A DNA stretch of 64,000 nucleotides. It comes from Talinum fruticosum. Taxonomy: Eukaryota; Streptophyta; Magnoliopsida; Caryophyllales; Talinaceae. The position numbers and the translations under genes are program-made. How positions within the stretch are numbered: position 1 is the stretch's first letter; every line of letters begins with the position of its first letter. The notes beneath the pieces are model-generated. The model made no database searches, was not told where the DNA came from, and saw only the letters and a list, made by a program, of their open reading frames with translations. Shown here one piece after another: positions 11,901 to 24,399 of this stretch. The stretch lies in the NCBI GenBank assembly GCA_021018815.1, contig JAITYX010000021.1:5361001-5425000 (forward strand). Reading direction: 5' to 3'.

Positions 11901-14452
11901 AATTATAATGTATAAAATATTTAATGAAATTGAGTTGTGGGCATAAATGGAATTTCACCAAACAACTTTGTTAAACAACTAATTTTACCAAACACTTTTT
12001 CCTCAAACAACTAATGCAAACAGGTAATATAAACAATTAACGAGATAACAACCGATTGTCAAACAGGACCTAAGTCTCAATTTCATATTTAAAGATGAAA
12101 ATATATGGTTGATTGATAATTTATTACAAATTTGCAACAAGTTATGAAAATGCATGGTTAATTGGTCATTTGCAACAACCTCGGTATCATTTCACATAAT
12201 ATCATCGTTTTGTTACAAGAAAAATATGAAATTATGGACTTTAATTTAAAAATATGCATGCGCGGCCAAATGAATATTAATGCAGTACAAGCTGCCAACT
12301 TTAAATCCCTCAGGCAACGGAAAAAGGTTGGTAAAAGTAAATCAATATCACCAGATTTCCAAATCAAAATTGATTTAAACAACCAAAAGTTATGAATGAA
12401 AATGCATAAAAGAAGGAAGCCCATGTTTTTTAGCCATGCCAAAAATTACCTTGGCCTTGGCTAGGCTTTCTTTTTTCTTTTTTTTTTTTTTTTTTTTTTT
12501 GGAGGAGTCCTCTTCAGCAATTTGAGGGCCAGGCCATGATCTAAAACACAATTTTTTTATTAAAAAAATTTATTTTTTGGTAGGCTAAGTGGGGTGCATA
12601 AATTTTATAAGTGCTCTCCCAATTCACCACAACTTTTTTTAAAAAAAAATTACAAATTAATATGAATGACAATGGGCCACCCAAATTCGGCTCAAAACTA
12701 ACAACCACGCGCGCTTGTTAGTTAGGACCCGCTGACCGTAGCTATCTTGCCATCATTTTTCTTTTTTTCTTTTTAAATCTCTTACCGCTCTATCGACAAA
12801 CCGACGATAAAATGATTTTAATTTAGGGTCTAATTGAATAAGTCTCTCAACAATTTAGAGATTGAAGTTTGTATATGATCTCCTCATCATATCTATTTAG
12901 GTGGAGCCTTTTTGCGGCATTGAATTTGAATTTAAATTTGGATCAATTAATTGACAAATACAAGGGCCAAAAGTATGGAATGATTTGGTTGGATACAAAT
13001 TTAAATCTAACTTAAATGTACTAGGGCTGATTCATAGGGATTGATCATCAGGGATTTGGTTCATCGATAGGTTTTTGATAAGTAGACAGTAAGAGTGTTC
13101 AACTTTAGTTCGAATACATATTACATCCAATCGATTCTTCAAACAATTATATGTTTATGAGCTGCAATCTTTAAGCTCATTTGTAGTTTAAAACCAACTT
13201 CTTAATCAATCTCAAATAGTTCAAATGTTAACTCGATTAGTGATATATATACCAATTAACTTCTTAATATATATACCAATTAACTTTACTCGAAATATCT
13301 ATGTTATTCATAACTGAGTGACTTTACTTAAATATATTTGAACTTTTTTTAATCTTTCGATCTCTGTCGCTGAATCAAGCCTAATCTGTTGACTTATAAA
13401 AGGGTAGAACTCTCCCATTATAATTTTTTTTTTTCTATTCAAGAAATCCAAATTCAAAACTTTATTTAAGCAAAATAAGTACCAAATTTATCTGATTTGA
13501 ACCTAGAGCCACGATTTTCCCATAATAAGTGGGGGAGTTGATTGGGTCAGCTAACAACCCAAGTTGATAGTGGCATGTTTTTGCTTTGAGAGATTGTGTT
13601 AAGGTAGGTGGTACCCCATATATATATAGGGGAGGTAATGCCTAGAAGGACAAAGTTAAAATAGGGGCTGGGGGTGACCCTCCATAACGTAAAGAGGCCC
13701 CTCAGTTGAGGACACTGTCCCTCTAATGGTGGGACTTGAGTCACTTCAAATTCCAAAATTGTCCCTGTCAGTGTTTGTGGTACTTTGTGAATGAGAGGAA
13801 AGCTTAGGGAGGGACATTGTAGACAAAGTGGAGAGATTATGGGAATGATTATTCAAAGGTAGATAAGATATGCCCAATTCGTATTTTGGTAAGTTGGCTC
13901 TGTTAAAAGTAAATGGTGCTCACTTCAATCATTGCTTTTACTGTTTTAGGATTTGCTTGACGCAATATAATTGGGGATAAATCAACTAACCCTAAACACA
14001 CAAATTCTAGTATTACTAGTACTTCCTCCTTTTTTTTTTTTTTTGAAGTTACAAATGTTGTTAATATTGGTATAATCAAATTAAATTAAATTTATAATAT
14101 ATATCTCGACATAAGGGATTTATTTTTCGGGTGAGATATTATTCTTGATATAAAATAATAATGATGATATTGAAAAAATAAGTAAGGTAGTGAAATGTTA
14201 GACTAGGGTTGAAAATTTTGTATTTTTATCTCAAGAATTATGGCTTTATAAATTGTTGGTTGATTGGTGGTGAAATGGATTCCATTTCCTTGACTTCATC
14301 TAATATGTCCAAGATGGGGAATAAGTGGTGATAAAAAGGGTGAAGAAAGATTGTCTAATTTGTGATAGAAATATATTACTGTATTATTTAAGTGCTTATG
14401 TAAACATTTTTTAAAACTAAAACTATATATACATTATACATAGTTATCTAAA
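5901..14452. other. Long AT-rich gene-free spacer
   Basis: About 8.5 kb with many stops in all frames and no protein I can recognise. It contains numerous A/T runs and scattered fragments that resemble the edges of old mobile elements, for example near 11940-12070 (CAAACAGGACCT end) and a poly-T led segment at 9060-9190. The palindrome-like CCCCATATATATATAGGGG sits near 13617. No RNA gene was recognised. Confidence 0.5.
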
Positions 14453-14653
14453 TACTCCTCCTCCGTTTCATTACGTTTTTTTGAATATGAAAAATGTAAA
14501 TTTTAAAGAACCTCCTTTTTCAACTAATGGATGATTGATTTAGTGAGAATAATAAAAGATAATTGATTAAAACTTAATGAGCTTTTATGAAAGCTAATTT
14601 AGGGCGACAAAAGTTCATGTTGAGGAAGATTTTTAAGGGACGGAGGGAGTCTA
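14453..14653. mobile_element. Stowaway-like MITE
   Basis: About 200 bp, starting TA-CTCCTCCTCCGTTTC and ending GGGACGGAGGGAGT-CTA, so the two ends are inverted copies of the CTCCCTCCGT(TTC) terminus typical of Stowaway (Tc1/mariner) MITEs, with TA at the edges as the expected target duplication. There is no coding capacity. Confidence 0.75.
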
Positions 14654-15157
14654 AATAAATTTAGAAAGAAAATGGACCATAAGAATAATTGCTTTAATAT
14701 ATTCAATTACATCTCTAAGATTCTAACCATATAAGATAATGGTTCCTCCACAAGTGATGCTCACACAAGACTAACTGTTAATGGTGCATTTCATTTTTCA
14801 AATTGAATATTTAAAAAGTTCATAATATTGCACTGCAAACACAACACAAGACATCTTACAAATTGACTATTTCAAAAATTCTGATGATGATATCCAAGAA
14901 TTCCAAACATATTTCATTTCTATTTGAAAATGCACCATTCAAAGTTCAAATAATACACAAATTAGTTGAGACAACAAAGTGGGAAACTGAAATTTTATGC
15001 AGTAAAAAACTAAGTACAATAGCAACACCCATTAGGCCATCATAAATCCCACCCAAGTAAAATTTGGAAGGATCTAGGTATAAGAAAATCAAGCGACACT
15101 ACATATAATACAGGTAAAATATTGGGCAGCCCTGCATGTACAACCCCTCCCCTTATG
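14654..15157. other. AT-rich spacer
   Basis: No gene or repeat with supportable boundaries is seen; the open frame at 14863-15045 has no recognised motif. Confidence 0.4.
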
Positions 15158-15407
15158 GCATGTTCAAAATGACGTTTATACTAACATTTATAACATATTT
15201 CAGCTTATTTTAATTATAACATCTAATCATTTCAGCACATTTCGCCCATTTTAGTTTATTTCAATTTATTTCACCTATAAAATATAATTATTTCAAACCA
15301 TAACAATAACAGTTAATCATTTCAAGTCGTTTCACCTCATTTCTACTTATTTATGCTATAACAATTATAATAGCTGATTTAAACAACCATTCTGAACACA
15401 CTTAACA
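15158..15407. mobile_element. Non-autonomous TIR element (MITE)
   Basis: The left end reads ATGTTCAAAATGACGTTTA and the reverse complement of the right end reads GTGTTCAGAATGGTTGTTTA, an imperfect terminal inverted repeat of about 20 bp. The body of about 250 bp consists of repeated ATTTCA / TTATTTC motifs and has no ORF. The superfamily is not assigned. Confidence 0.5.
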
Positions 15408-15526
15408 TACTGCATTAGAGCATGGATGAACAAATAGGAGGTTTTACTGCGTAGGGAACGAGGAGAGAGCAAATAAGCTCCTTGTGCTCTCCAATGTTGC
15501 CCCATATTTCCGATTACCTGATGATT

Positions 15527-15762
15527 TTATTTATTTTTTAATTCATACAGCCACATCCTCATGTCATAGGTACTAATGCTAAAGGCCTCTTGCTCTAGTG
15601 AAATCCTTGTCACTTGTTCACCTACATCACCAGGGTTGAAATCTTGATAGCCTTCAATCTCCTTGTCTGGGAGATTGGGGGAGCGAAGTCTTTGGGACTG
15701 GACTTTGTTTATGTAAACCCCCACTAGGCTATCCTAAGATAAGAGCCTTTCGTGAGGTGATC
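15527..15762 (-). other. Orphan exon-like ORF, possible last exon of an unidentified minus-strand gene
   Basis: On the minus strand a good acceptor (TTATCTTAG) precedes a continuous frame that reads DSLVGVYINKVQSQ, passes through LPDKEIEGYQDFNPGDVGEQ, and ends YDMRMWLYELKNK-stop. The mixture of charged and aromatic residues looks like real protein rather than random AT-rich translation. I do not recognise the family. A candidate first exon on the same strand lies at 24230-24398, which would put the bZIP gene inside an intron on the opposite strand; that link is speculative. Confidence 0.3.
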
Positions 15763-17571
15763 CAATTTACGCTTCTTAAAAATAAAAAACAATCTATATC
15801 TTTCTAAAGAATGTACAACTGTAGAAAAGAATCAATCCCAACAGGCTATGTTATTCAGATTCTTCGTATCGAACCGAATTATGAACTCTGAATGCTTGCC
15901 ATACGATATGATACTTGGACGAATGTAGGAAGAACGAAACGATCAAACTTCCTGAAAAAACATGGGTTAGATCCTTGAACAATATCCTAACAACCAAAAC
16001 AAATCTTGGCCTAGAATACAAACAACACAGGTTTAAGTTACAAACTTAACTAGCCACCCTGTTGCAAGATCATGGTTTGTAAAATCCCAAGAATATTACA
16101 TAAGGAAACAAATAACTCATAGCACTTAAAATACACAGGCTAAATAATAAATCCAGAAAAGAATGTCAAATTGACGCTGTACCTAAATTGAGGACAATCC
16201 AGTCAAGATTAAGTGCATCTAGGGCAGGGTCAATCGAGTTTAAGGAATCAAAGATTTATCATCCACAATTTGCACACCAAAAGGCATCTGAAGCTATTTC
16301 AGACCGTGTATGTGTCTCCAGCAACAGTACAAGTCTAGCAATCTAAATCCCAGATTTCGGAATTAGTCCTTTTTGGGATTGGGCGAAAGGGGATGCAGTG
16401 CAAGTAACCAACACAGGAATCCGAGGCAAAACGAAGAGTCAAGAATGATATATCACAAGTAACTGTATCAACAACACATCTACTACCAGGTGTGGTCACT
16501 TGGAAACGGGGTTTTAGAAGATTTAGACGTAACAGGTAAGCAGCCTCAACCCTGTGGCTCTGCAAGCAAAGGGAAGTATGTATCTATCACATTGGTCTCT
16601 GACCGTTTATTAAAAGGTCAAGTTCAACAAAGTCCAAGTGGAGAAGTAACAAGAGTACAGGTAAAAGGAATGTATCAGTACTAAACTAGCAGGGTACAAG
16701 TACACTGGACAAAAGAACACAGATTAGATACATATGATTTTCTATTGTTCAGAAACAGAATGCTGAGGGGAGAAATGGAAATTGACGAGAATTAGAATAT
16801 AAGAAAAATTTAAAAGGAAAGGCAGTATAGATAAAAGGACCCAAGAAGACAAGACAACAAAAGAAAGGTTAGTCCACATCTTTCTAATTATATTGTTGAC
16901 AATTTAGTCCACTTAACCTGGGCCAATCTAAAGTAGAGAAAGCCTCAACTCCATAGGATTCTACTTCAGGACACATTTTCATAGTGGAGTTCTATATTTT
17001 TCTGAAAAGCACATCCACAGCTGCCCCTCCCTTCCCACCACCTCATGCACATAAAATTTTATCAAACCTCAGAGCTGTTGTGCCTTTAGAGCAAACCCTA
17101 AACCTGTCCATGTGACCTTGTCTAAACCTGAAAATCCATCTCAGATATTATAGTGTGATCAACATGAGTATAATTCTGCTGCACTCCAGTGGGTCCCTCT
17201 CTCTAAATACATCAGTGGAGTTGATTCAACCTAGTCATAAATCTATCTGTGATCTATATGTGCCTTGACATAATAAAGTGCATTTCATGAAACAGTTATT
17301 TGATTTTAAGGAATAATAATCACAATTACAGGCCAGGCCAGGAACTCAGGAGATCAATTCTGATATACAAAAGCAAACATAGATCAGGTAAAATATTTAG
17401 TAATTCCAGAAGAGGCACAAGATTTTTTTCTTTTAAAAAAACAAACCAAACCAAACCAATTCAATCCCCAAAAGTCCCACCTAGATGGACTGCAATGGAT
17501 CAGTAGTACAAAGCATTATCACCAAATTACAATGACACTTTTTCCGCTCGACCCTAGATTTAAAAAACAGT
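15763..17571. other. Unassigned sequence, less AT-rich than the flanks
   Basis: About 1.8 kb with no recognised protein. Short open frames (16335-16565 minus, 16490-16684 plus) show no motif. It could be intron or UTR of the putative minus-strand gene or ancient mobile DNA. Confidence 0.35.
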
Positions 17572-17755
17572 TAGGACCTGTTCTTTTTACCTTTAGCTTA
17601 TAATCCTACAATTGCTTACAGCTTTTTACAACTAGCCTTTCAAGTATCTTCTAGATGCTCACAACTAACTCCTTCCAACTACTTACAGCCTGCCTGCAAC
17701 TCTTTACTCTTTATTCTTTCCAGATTTTAAAAAAAAAAAAAAAACAGGGCTCTAC
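17572..17755. mobile_element. Short TIR element (MITE), about 180 bp
   Basis: Begins AGGACCTGTTCTTTTTACC and ends in A-run plus ACAGGGCTCTA, whose reverse complement (TAGAGCCCTGTTTTTTT) mirrors the left end. The body has repeated CAACT/CTTACAGC motifs and no coding capacity. Confidence 0.5.
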
Positions 17756-18920
17756 TATTTATTACTACTCAAATGACATCAAAGATTCAAACTTGATTCA
17801 AACTTAGATTATTCATATAAACAAATTATAGGTATCATCAACTATATATCCTCCTATGCTTACTAACCTCTCCTAAATTTCAAATGGACGTTAACATGAA
17901 AAATCAAATGCACCATGTAAATCAGCTTTCCCTCTTTCTGCTTCATTCTCTTCAGAAAACAAACCTGAGACCAGCAATATTAACGCAAAAGGAACAGTTT
18001 ATCAAAACTCTAATTGCACTTCTATTTTTCCTTAACACCTTCATAATGATGCAATATTGCAGAATTGAACATCAATGACCCATGTGACGATCAAGATATA
18101 CAAAAATATCCACGTAGATTTTTAGCTGCAGACATTATTAGCTTACTGGCAAGTGGCTACAGTTCACAGCAAAAGGATTATGGTTCCTCCTTCCTACTAT
18201 CATTATGGCCATGCATTGTTCTATTTTTAGCAAGATTATCACTACGCCTTCCCCTTAAACAATGATACAACTCACTCTACTTGGCAACAAAATCAAGTAA
18301 AATATAGTACCTTCATAAAGATCCTTTAAAAAACCAAATCATAGGGCCATAACAGGATACTATTTTATGCAGATTTGGCAAAAGTGGTGACTGCCGATTC
18401 ATTAAGCCCTTAAAATATTCTATTACGAGGGGCAAAAAAGTTTCCTATTCTTAACCTTATTCCTGTTCTTCGTTTACGTATCTACAGTTACTGCAAATAG
18501 TTAGAGCCAAAACACCACCTAAGTTGGCTGGTATTGGATCAGCATCAAAACTCCACCTTCCAAGATTGACTTCGTAACCCCATTTGGTTTTTTGTTTCTT
18601 TATCCATCAAATTTCATCAAATAAATAATCATGTCTCCAGTAATGAGCTCTCTCTCTTATGTAAGCACCCTTTTCCTTAAGAAAATCATTAACAAAACAA
18701 TCTGTCAACGTATATCTGCAACTGCACCCGCTAAATACGTCACCCAACGCATGCATACATGATCCATCAAGAACAGGAAAGTAAAATCCTTAGTGGTGTA
18801 AGTTCAGCACATACATGAATGAAATGCAACATGCTCATGGACATAATCCACAAATTCTCAAATCAAACACGCCACTTTTCTTCAATTTGTTAAAGCATGC
18901 CCACTACTATCTTTTCCGTC
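17756..18920. other. Spacer and promoter region of the bZIP gene
   Basis: No coding sequence recognised. The last part, close to the TATA box, contains ATGCATACATG-type alternating motifs and the AAGCATGCCC patch at 18894, which could be regulatory, but nothing specific can be assigned. Confidence 0.4.
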
Positions 18921-18929
18921 CTATATAAG
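18921..18929 (+). promoter_or_regulatory. TATA box of the bZIP gene
   Basis: CTATATAAG lies 160 bp before the ATG at 19081, leaving a pyrimidine-rich leader of about 130 nt. No long upstream ORF like that of the bZIP11 subgroup is evident. Confidence 0.65.
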
Positions 18930-19080
18930 ACCTTGCCACCCACTTCCTTTCCCCACTTCATTTTTTGCATCTAACAAAGCCTTCCCTCTCTGCAACCAAG
19001 CTTTTCAGAAACTCCATCCAGCTAAACCTCTTGTTTTCCTGAATTATTTCTTTTCTTCTAAGGAGTTTTTTTCCAAAACC

Positions 19081-19635
19081 ATGCAGTCTAATGAGATCAC
19101 AGGACTTCAATATTTAGTTCCTTCAGCCCAAAATCCATACCCGTACTTTTCTGGCGTGAACCAGATTAACACAAGCCCATTTCAAATCAGCAAATACAGC
19201 AATGTGTTGTACAACCTCCAGTTTGGTCCCCAACATCAAGAACTCGCTCAAAATCCATCATGCTTCAGCAGCAACTCAACTTCAGATGAGGCTGATGAAC
19301 AGCAGCTAAGAATCATTAATGAGAGGAAGCAAAGAAGGATGATATCCAACAGGGAGTCTGCACGTAGATCACGCATGCGCAAGCAGAGACACCTGGATGA
19401 ACTCTGGTCCCAGGTTGTTTGGCTCCGGAACGAGAACCATCAGCTCGTTGATAAGCTGAACCATGTTACTGAGAGCCATGATCGAGTTCTCCAAGAGAAT
19501 GTTCAACTCAAAGAAGAAGCTTCTGAACTGCGTCAGATGCTCACTGACATGCAGCTCAATAGCCCATACTCCACTCTGAGAGGCTTGGAGGAAGTTGCTA
19601 ATGCTGCCTGCCTTGAGAATCAGTCAGCAAATTAG
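19081..19635 (+). CDS. bZIP43-like: bZIP43-like transcription factor (group S, 184 aa)
   Basis: Single-exon ORF of 184 residues. The basic region (about 80-104) is INERKQRRMISNRESARRSR with the N-x7-R signature (N90, R98), and a leucine heptad starts ten residues later: L108, L115, L122, V129, V136, L143, L150. The linker HLDELWSQVVWLR and the preceding SNSTSDEADE are typical of the Arabidopsis bZIP42/43 branch of group S. Such proteins act in the nucleus, bind ACGT-core elements as dimers and often pair with group C partners. The intronless structure fits group S. The length is near the family norm and no frame problem is seen. The gene is flanked by a TATA box and a short 3' UTR. Its exact paralogue and target genes are unknown. 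Confidence 0.92.
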   Translation: MQSNEITGLQYLVPSAQNPYPYFSGVNQINTSPFQISKYSNVLYNLQFGPQHQELAQNPSCFSSNSTSDEADEQQLRIINERKQRRMISNRESARRSRMRKQRHLDELWSQVVWLRNENHQLVDKLNHVTESHDRVLQENVQLKEEASELRQMLTDMQLNSPYSTLRGLEEVANAACLENQSAN

Positions 19636-21160
19636 TCTAAATCAAATTTCATGAGTCCACATTCTGTAAAATGACTGTCATTTCTCCTTTTTGTATCCGT
19701 TCTCAGTTCATCACTTGGTTAGATCAAAGCATCCTTGCTTTTAAGTTGTATCCTATTCGTACCTAGGGAACTAGCATCTCATTAATAAATCTTGAAATTC
19801 CTTCTATTGTAACATGCATCATGCAATGTTAAGATGCTGAGAATTCTACCTTAAAGTTCCTTATAATATGAGATTTTCAATTTACTTTAGTCAAACTGAT
19901 ACAAGCAATTGAACTTATTGCCTTCCATAAAAGACAAATTCCATGCATCTTCCAAAAAATAGTTGTGCACACATACCACAAAGTTTTATTCAAATGAAGG
20001 ATTCAATCATCCCAGCCAGTACTGGATTAGGGTAACAGGGGTTAGAGGTGAAGGAAAACAAGTTATAAAAGCTGGTAGTTACCTATTTGCATGCATCATG
20101 AGGTGAAGGAAAACAAGTTATAAAAGCTGGTAGTTACCTATTTGCATGCATCATGAACTATGAATCTTAGTTATATTACACGAACTAACCATCTGCACAA
20201 AAATTGAGAGCTTGCCTAAAAGAAAAGAAAACCACGATTCTTAAAGTGTTGAAAAAAACTAAAATTGAACTGTTATTTGTGAAAGGGGTAAAAGGTGCAA
20301 TCATGTCAGGTGCTAAATTTGATACAGGCCTGAAGACATGAATAGCACTATGTATATGTCAGCAATGCTTGAACAGGAAAAACAGGCATATTGAGTGGTG
20401 GGGTTTTTGTTTCACCATAAGGCAAAAACTACTACGACAGGAGAACACTAGAAATAGTCAAGTAAAGCTGTTCAAAGCTGACGAACACGTGCCCGAAAAA
20501 GCATGGAAAATCGTTTAGTCCCTCATTAAAATTTCCTCCAGCTTTCACACTCTGAATGAACAAAGAATTACTCACACAAACTCATTCTAATATGCATATA
20601 TTCTAGTTTCAGCATAATCCTTACATACAACTGTACTTTGGTCTTCACTACGTTAGCATCCCTTTCCACTAATTTTCTAATGATATTGAGAGTTATCACC
20701 CCTCCCCCAAAGTATGGATCTCAATCCGAGGTTGGCTCTATGGAGATCCAATGTAGCAAAACAAGCAACTGCAAGAGGAGCCTATTTAGCAGAGACCCAC
20801 AAAAAAATTTAAAAAATAGGGAAATGATTTGAAGGGTTTAATTTTTCTTTTTAAGGCGCTAGAAAGGAGCAAAAAGGTCAAATAGAAATGAATAAATACA
20901 TAGTCAATAATGAGCCACAACATCAAGTATAGATGGCACAACAAAGTACTCAGTTCATATAAACTAGGTGTGGCATTGGACATGCCAAGAGATCAACTGA
21001 AACCAAAAGCTCATCGTAAGCAATTAATACCACATTTTGACAGAGAGATGCAATTTAATGGAAACCACGTAAGCAAAGCTGGTAGTAGATACAAGGTTGT
21101 GCTATAGAGCAAAGTAGATATTACAAAAGACCTAAGTGCTCAACTATGGTTTGAGAGGGT
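19636..21160. other. 3' flank of bZIP gene and spacer
   Basis: Contains the bZIP 3' UTR, the 55-bp tandem duplication at 20046-20155 and non-coding sequence. No protein is recognised. Confidence 0.45.
20046..20155. repeat. Perfect 55-bp tandem duplication
   Basis: A unit starting AGGTGAAGGAAAACAAG and ending GCATGCATCATG occurs twice head to tail (20046-20100 and 20101-20155) with no difference between copies. The identity suggests a recent event, or an assembly duplication. Confidence 0.9.
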
Positions 21161-21164
21161 CTTA

Positions 21165-21500
21165 CAAGAGGTCTACAAATGTAATTCTAGATTGCCCACT
21201 TACTTCTATCAGAGGTTATTCTAGGTAAGCTGTCTATCAGCCAAGTCTAGTCTAATAATCCCTTCCCAATTCTTCTTAGGTTGTCTTATCCTTTCTTACC
21301 GTCCAGAGCGTTTATCTACTCACAGCACCTCAATGGAGCACTAGGAAACTTCCTTTAGACATGTCCTGATATCTGAACCATCAAAAGCCTTCTTCCCCAT
21401 AGGGATCACCCCACCATATCTCCAATTACTTAGTTCCTTATCAAATCTTGATAACCACACTTCCATTGGATCCTCTTCATCTTCGTAATCCAATCTTGCA
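21165..21500 (-). mobile_element. Decayed LINE/RTE-type retrotransposon tail (ORF2 C-terminus)
   Basis: Read on the minus strand in shifting frames with several stops, the sequence gives WKCGYQDLIRN, then GHV-stop-RKFPSAPLRCCE, then RQPKKNWEGIIRLDL, then ITSDRSKWAI. These line up in order with the conserved C-terminal block of plant non-LTR retrotransposon reverse transcriptases (RWMCG..RKD.IRN, GHV.RR...APVRR, GRPKK.W.EV...DL, DR..W). It is clearly broken and inactive. No endonuclease or complete reverse transcriptase domain was found nearby, so it is a 5'-truncated remnant. Confidence 0.6.
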
Positions 21501-21510
21501 TCACCAGTCC

Positions 21511-24140
21511 TAGGCTATTATAAATATTTCTTTTGTGCATACTAAATGCTTAATTGTTACTAACAGCAGTCTCATTAAATACTTACATTAGAATGGTCAG
21601 TTAAAATTCTGTATGTGTTATTTTTACATGATATATTTGATCAAAAACTTTTCTAGACATTCTGCAGACAACAAATTCTAAGAGGAGGATAAGCCCTGAG
21701 AATCAAGACCAAAGATAGACCACAACATTGTAATATTTCACTGAAACTACATTTCATCTATGCGAATCCACATGCAATGAAAAGGGATGGTCTAAACAGA
21801 AAATACATATGTCTGCATTGCTTTTCTGGAAAGCAGAAGTCACGGAATCCCAATCGCTGAACATGGCATCTTATAAGCCACTTAAATAAAGAAAAACTTG
21901 AGCTGTAATAATTGATCACTCGGCTGTTTAGAAAATGTTGTCACCATAAACTGGTAATTATGGCCCAGATCAAACATGTCCATTCTTCAGTCCAGTAAGA
22001 ATGACTCCGGAATATCAGGACTACAAGAAATATAAACAAGTTGCCAGATCATATTCACAAAATAAGTGCTGCTGTAACAGTCACTGAGTGTCTATACTCT
22101 CAGGACTGTTCCTTTCAAAAGTATTCATGTTAGGCATTGTACACTATAACAGCACTATGGATACTTCAGTCATTCACTTTCAGCCAAAACAATGCCAAGT
22201 TTTAAGAATACGGTTGAGTCTGAGGGACTCAGACCTAGACAAATAGTCAAATACCCAATAGAGCATGCCAAGTCAAGTCATCCCATGACTTGAGGGGTGA
22301 GACCAAGACATGTTCCTTAGCCTTCTTTTGGAATCCCTCACACCAAAATAATTGTTCTCCTGTCCTTGCTGTAGCTCTCTTCTTATACAAAGGATGTCTA
22401 TTTCTCGTTCCAGAGAAGATGTACAATATACTATGGAAAGAGCTAGCGACTTTGCTTGGATATCTGGATTCAACATCCCAGGCAACCTTCTTCTATGTGT
22501 GACAGCTCTATCGAAAATCTACTACTCCCTTCACCCAAATAAGCAAAACAAAAATTAAAAATATAACATTCAAATTGAATTTAGGGAAGCTAATAAATCT
22601 TAAGCTAATATCTTAGCTTTTGTTTGGGTGAGTATGAGGAGATATAGCTTAAGTTCGGAAAAGGTTGAGGCCAAAGGAGAAGCCCTTTTTTTAAAAAAAA
22701 AGGGGTATGTTGCCAGGTGTCGTGAAGATTCATGCAGATATTGCTTGCAACTGAAATATCTTCACTAAGCCACTAAGAATTCTATATACCATATGCATAG
22801 CAAAGGAGCACAAATAAGATGAACAGCAGGATTTGTGAGACCCATAGCAGACACAATATTGACAAATCCAACACAAATGATGTCACACTAAATATACTCC
22901 ACTTTGTCGACAATGCCTGGATTGAACTGATAAGAGTACTCTGCATGCTGACCCTAGCAACATGATATCCTATAAACACTCTGCATAAAGATTGACTTCA
23001 CAAAAACAAAATAGCCTTGCACAAGGTAACATATGGAGAAGAGTGTCCGACACTCCACATGGAACAAAGCAATCAAAATAGGCTTGGCGCAAGCTCACAG
23101 ATGGAAATGGAGAAGAGCCTGCTCCAGTCCACATGGAAAAAGAAATCACTCTGAGATGTGAATATTTGCCATCAGCATTAGTTAACCTAAAAGGAGTTCT
23201 AAGATCAAGCACAAAATGCATAACAAAGTGCCAAAAACTGTCGAAGAGGGTGAATTAGCAGACTCAGAACCATGCTGATCCAATCTCCCCATGTGAACTT
23301 AGATTGGCGAAATGCAATTTGATGATAATTTATGTTAGAAAGCCTGTGGAATGAATTCGGATTGATGAAGGTTGAGGACATAAGAGTTAATAGGAGCATG
23401 GGAGAGCAGGTAATCCAAGATAAGCAAAAAGTAACAGTCTCGAACATATATGGAAGTTTAGTAAGTATAGAGGGTAATGAGGGGAATATAAGATGCAACT
23501 ATGTTCTTTGAAATGACACAATCCTATACAAGACGGTGCTTGAATTTTCTTTTTTCAATATCCAAAATGTGCTCGGTAATCTATTACATTTTTATTGATT
23601 AAGTTAAGCTTACTTCTCTTACAACTCAAACTGGGGTGCAACAGAACAGAAGTAAAATGATGCTCTTCTTGCTCTTATCCTCTCTTTTGAAAAGCTTTTA
23701 TCAAACAAAAGTAAACCCAGTAAACACAATACATTGTGCAAAAACATTACCAAATGTATAATCTCATAAGTCATTACACAATGCCACCCCTGAAACAAAA
23801 GGTGCCACAAATGTATAATAAACCTCAATATTACAAACTGCATCACAGAATATCTCTCAAGTGTTTCTTTGAATATGCAAATGCAATATTCTTTCAAATG
23901 ATCATCAACCAACAATTTCATCGTTTGAATTTTCAAAAGCCCTAAAACATAACTTAAAGTAATCCACAATTTTAATCAATAGTTGCTAAATATGATAACG
24001 GATCACTCTGTGACGATAATTCCATCTCAATCAATCAGCCAAACAAGGCAATACAGGGAGTGTCTCCAGAATACATTTGCAGCCATATACTGCTAGTTCG
24101 GAGGTATAATCCATAACAAATTCAAGGAAATTGCAAGAAT
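21511..24140. other. Unassigned non-coding stretch
   Basis: Several minus-strand open frames of 65-116 residues (22273-22485, 22782-22979, 22970-23221, 23205-23498, 23619-23969) overlap each other and carry no known domain. Composition is less AT-rich than the deep intergenic DNA, so it may be intronic sequence of an unidentified minus-strand transcript. Confidence 0.35.
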
Positions 24141-24229
24141 TTCATGGTGAGAAACAAACACGGCATAATAATCCAATTAATAAGTGCAGAAAAAACCTAG
24201 ATTCGGAAGCGAAATTATTGTGGATGAAG

Positions 24230-24398
24230 AATTTTTTGCGCACCTTAACTTGCTGAATCGATCGATTGGCACTGGTGCTGAAGAAGCTTCTGTTGTGCTG
24301 TGTCGTGTTGAAAGTAGGAGAAAGAAAATGAACGCTATGGCCACGCGAATTGAGTCCCACTGCCATGTACTTGGTTTGACCGTTTGACGTGGCTGCAA
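24230..24398 (-). other. Possible first exon of an unidentified minus-strand gene
   Basis: Two overlapping minus-strand frames start here (Met at 24398 and at 24366). One of them reaches AAG|GTGCGC, a possible donor, near 24240. The start at 24398 gives a hydrophobic stretch (VAIAFIFFLLLS) like a signal anchor; the start at 24366 gives a Ser/Arg-rich sequence like an organelle transit peptide. No homologue is recognised, and this may be only a leader or chance ORF. Confidence 0.2.
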
Positions 24399-24399
24399 G

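Noticed and set aside
13610..13640. CCCCATATATATATAGGGG hairpin as a microRNA precursor
   Set aside because: The arms are only about 9 bp with a low-complexity loop, far too short for a plant miRNA foldback.
22970..23969. Series of minus-strand frames of 83-116 residues
   Set aside because: They overlap in different frames, lack motifs and look like intronic or spacer sequence.
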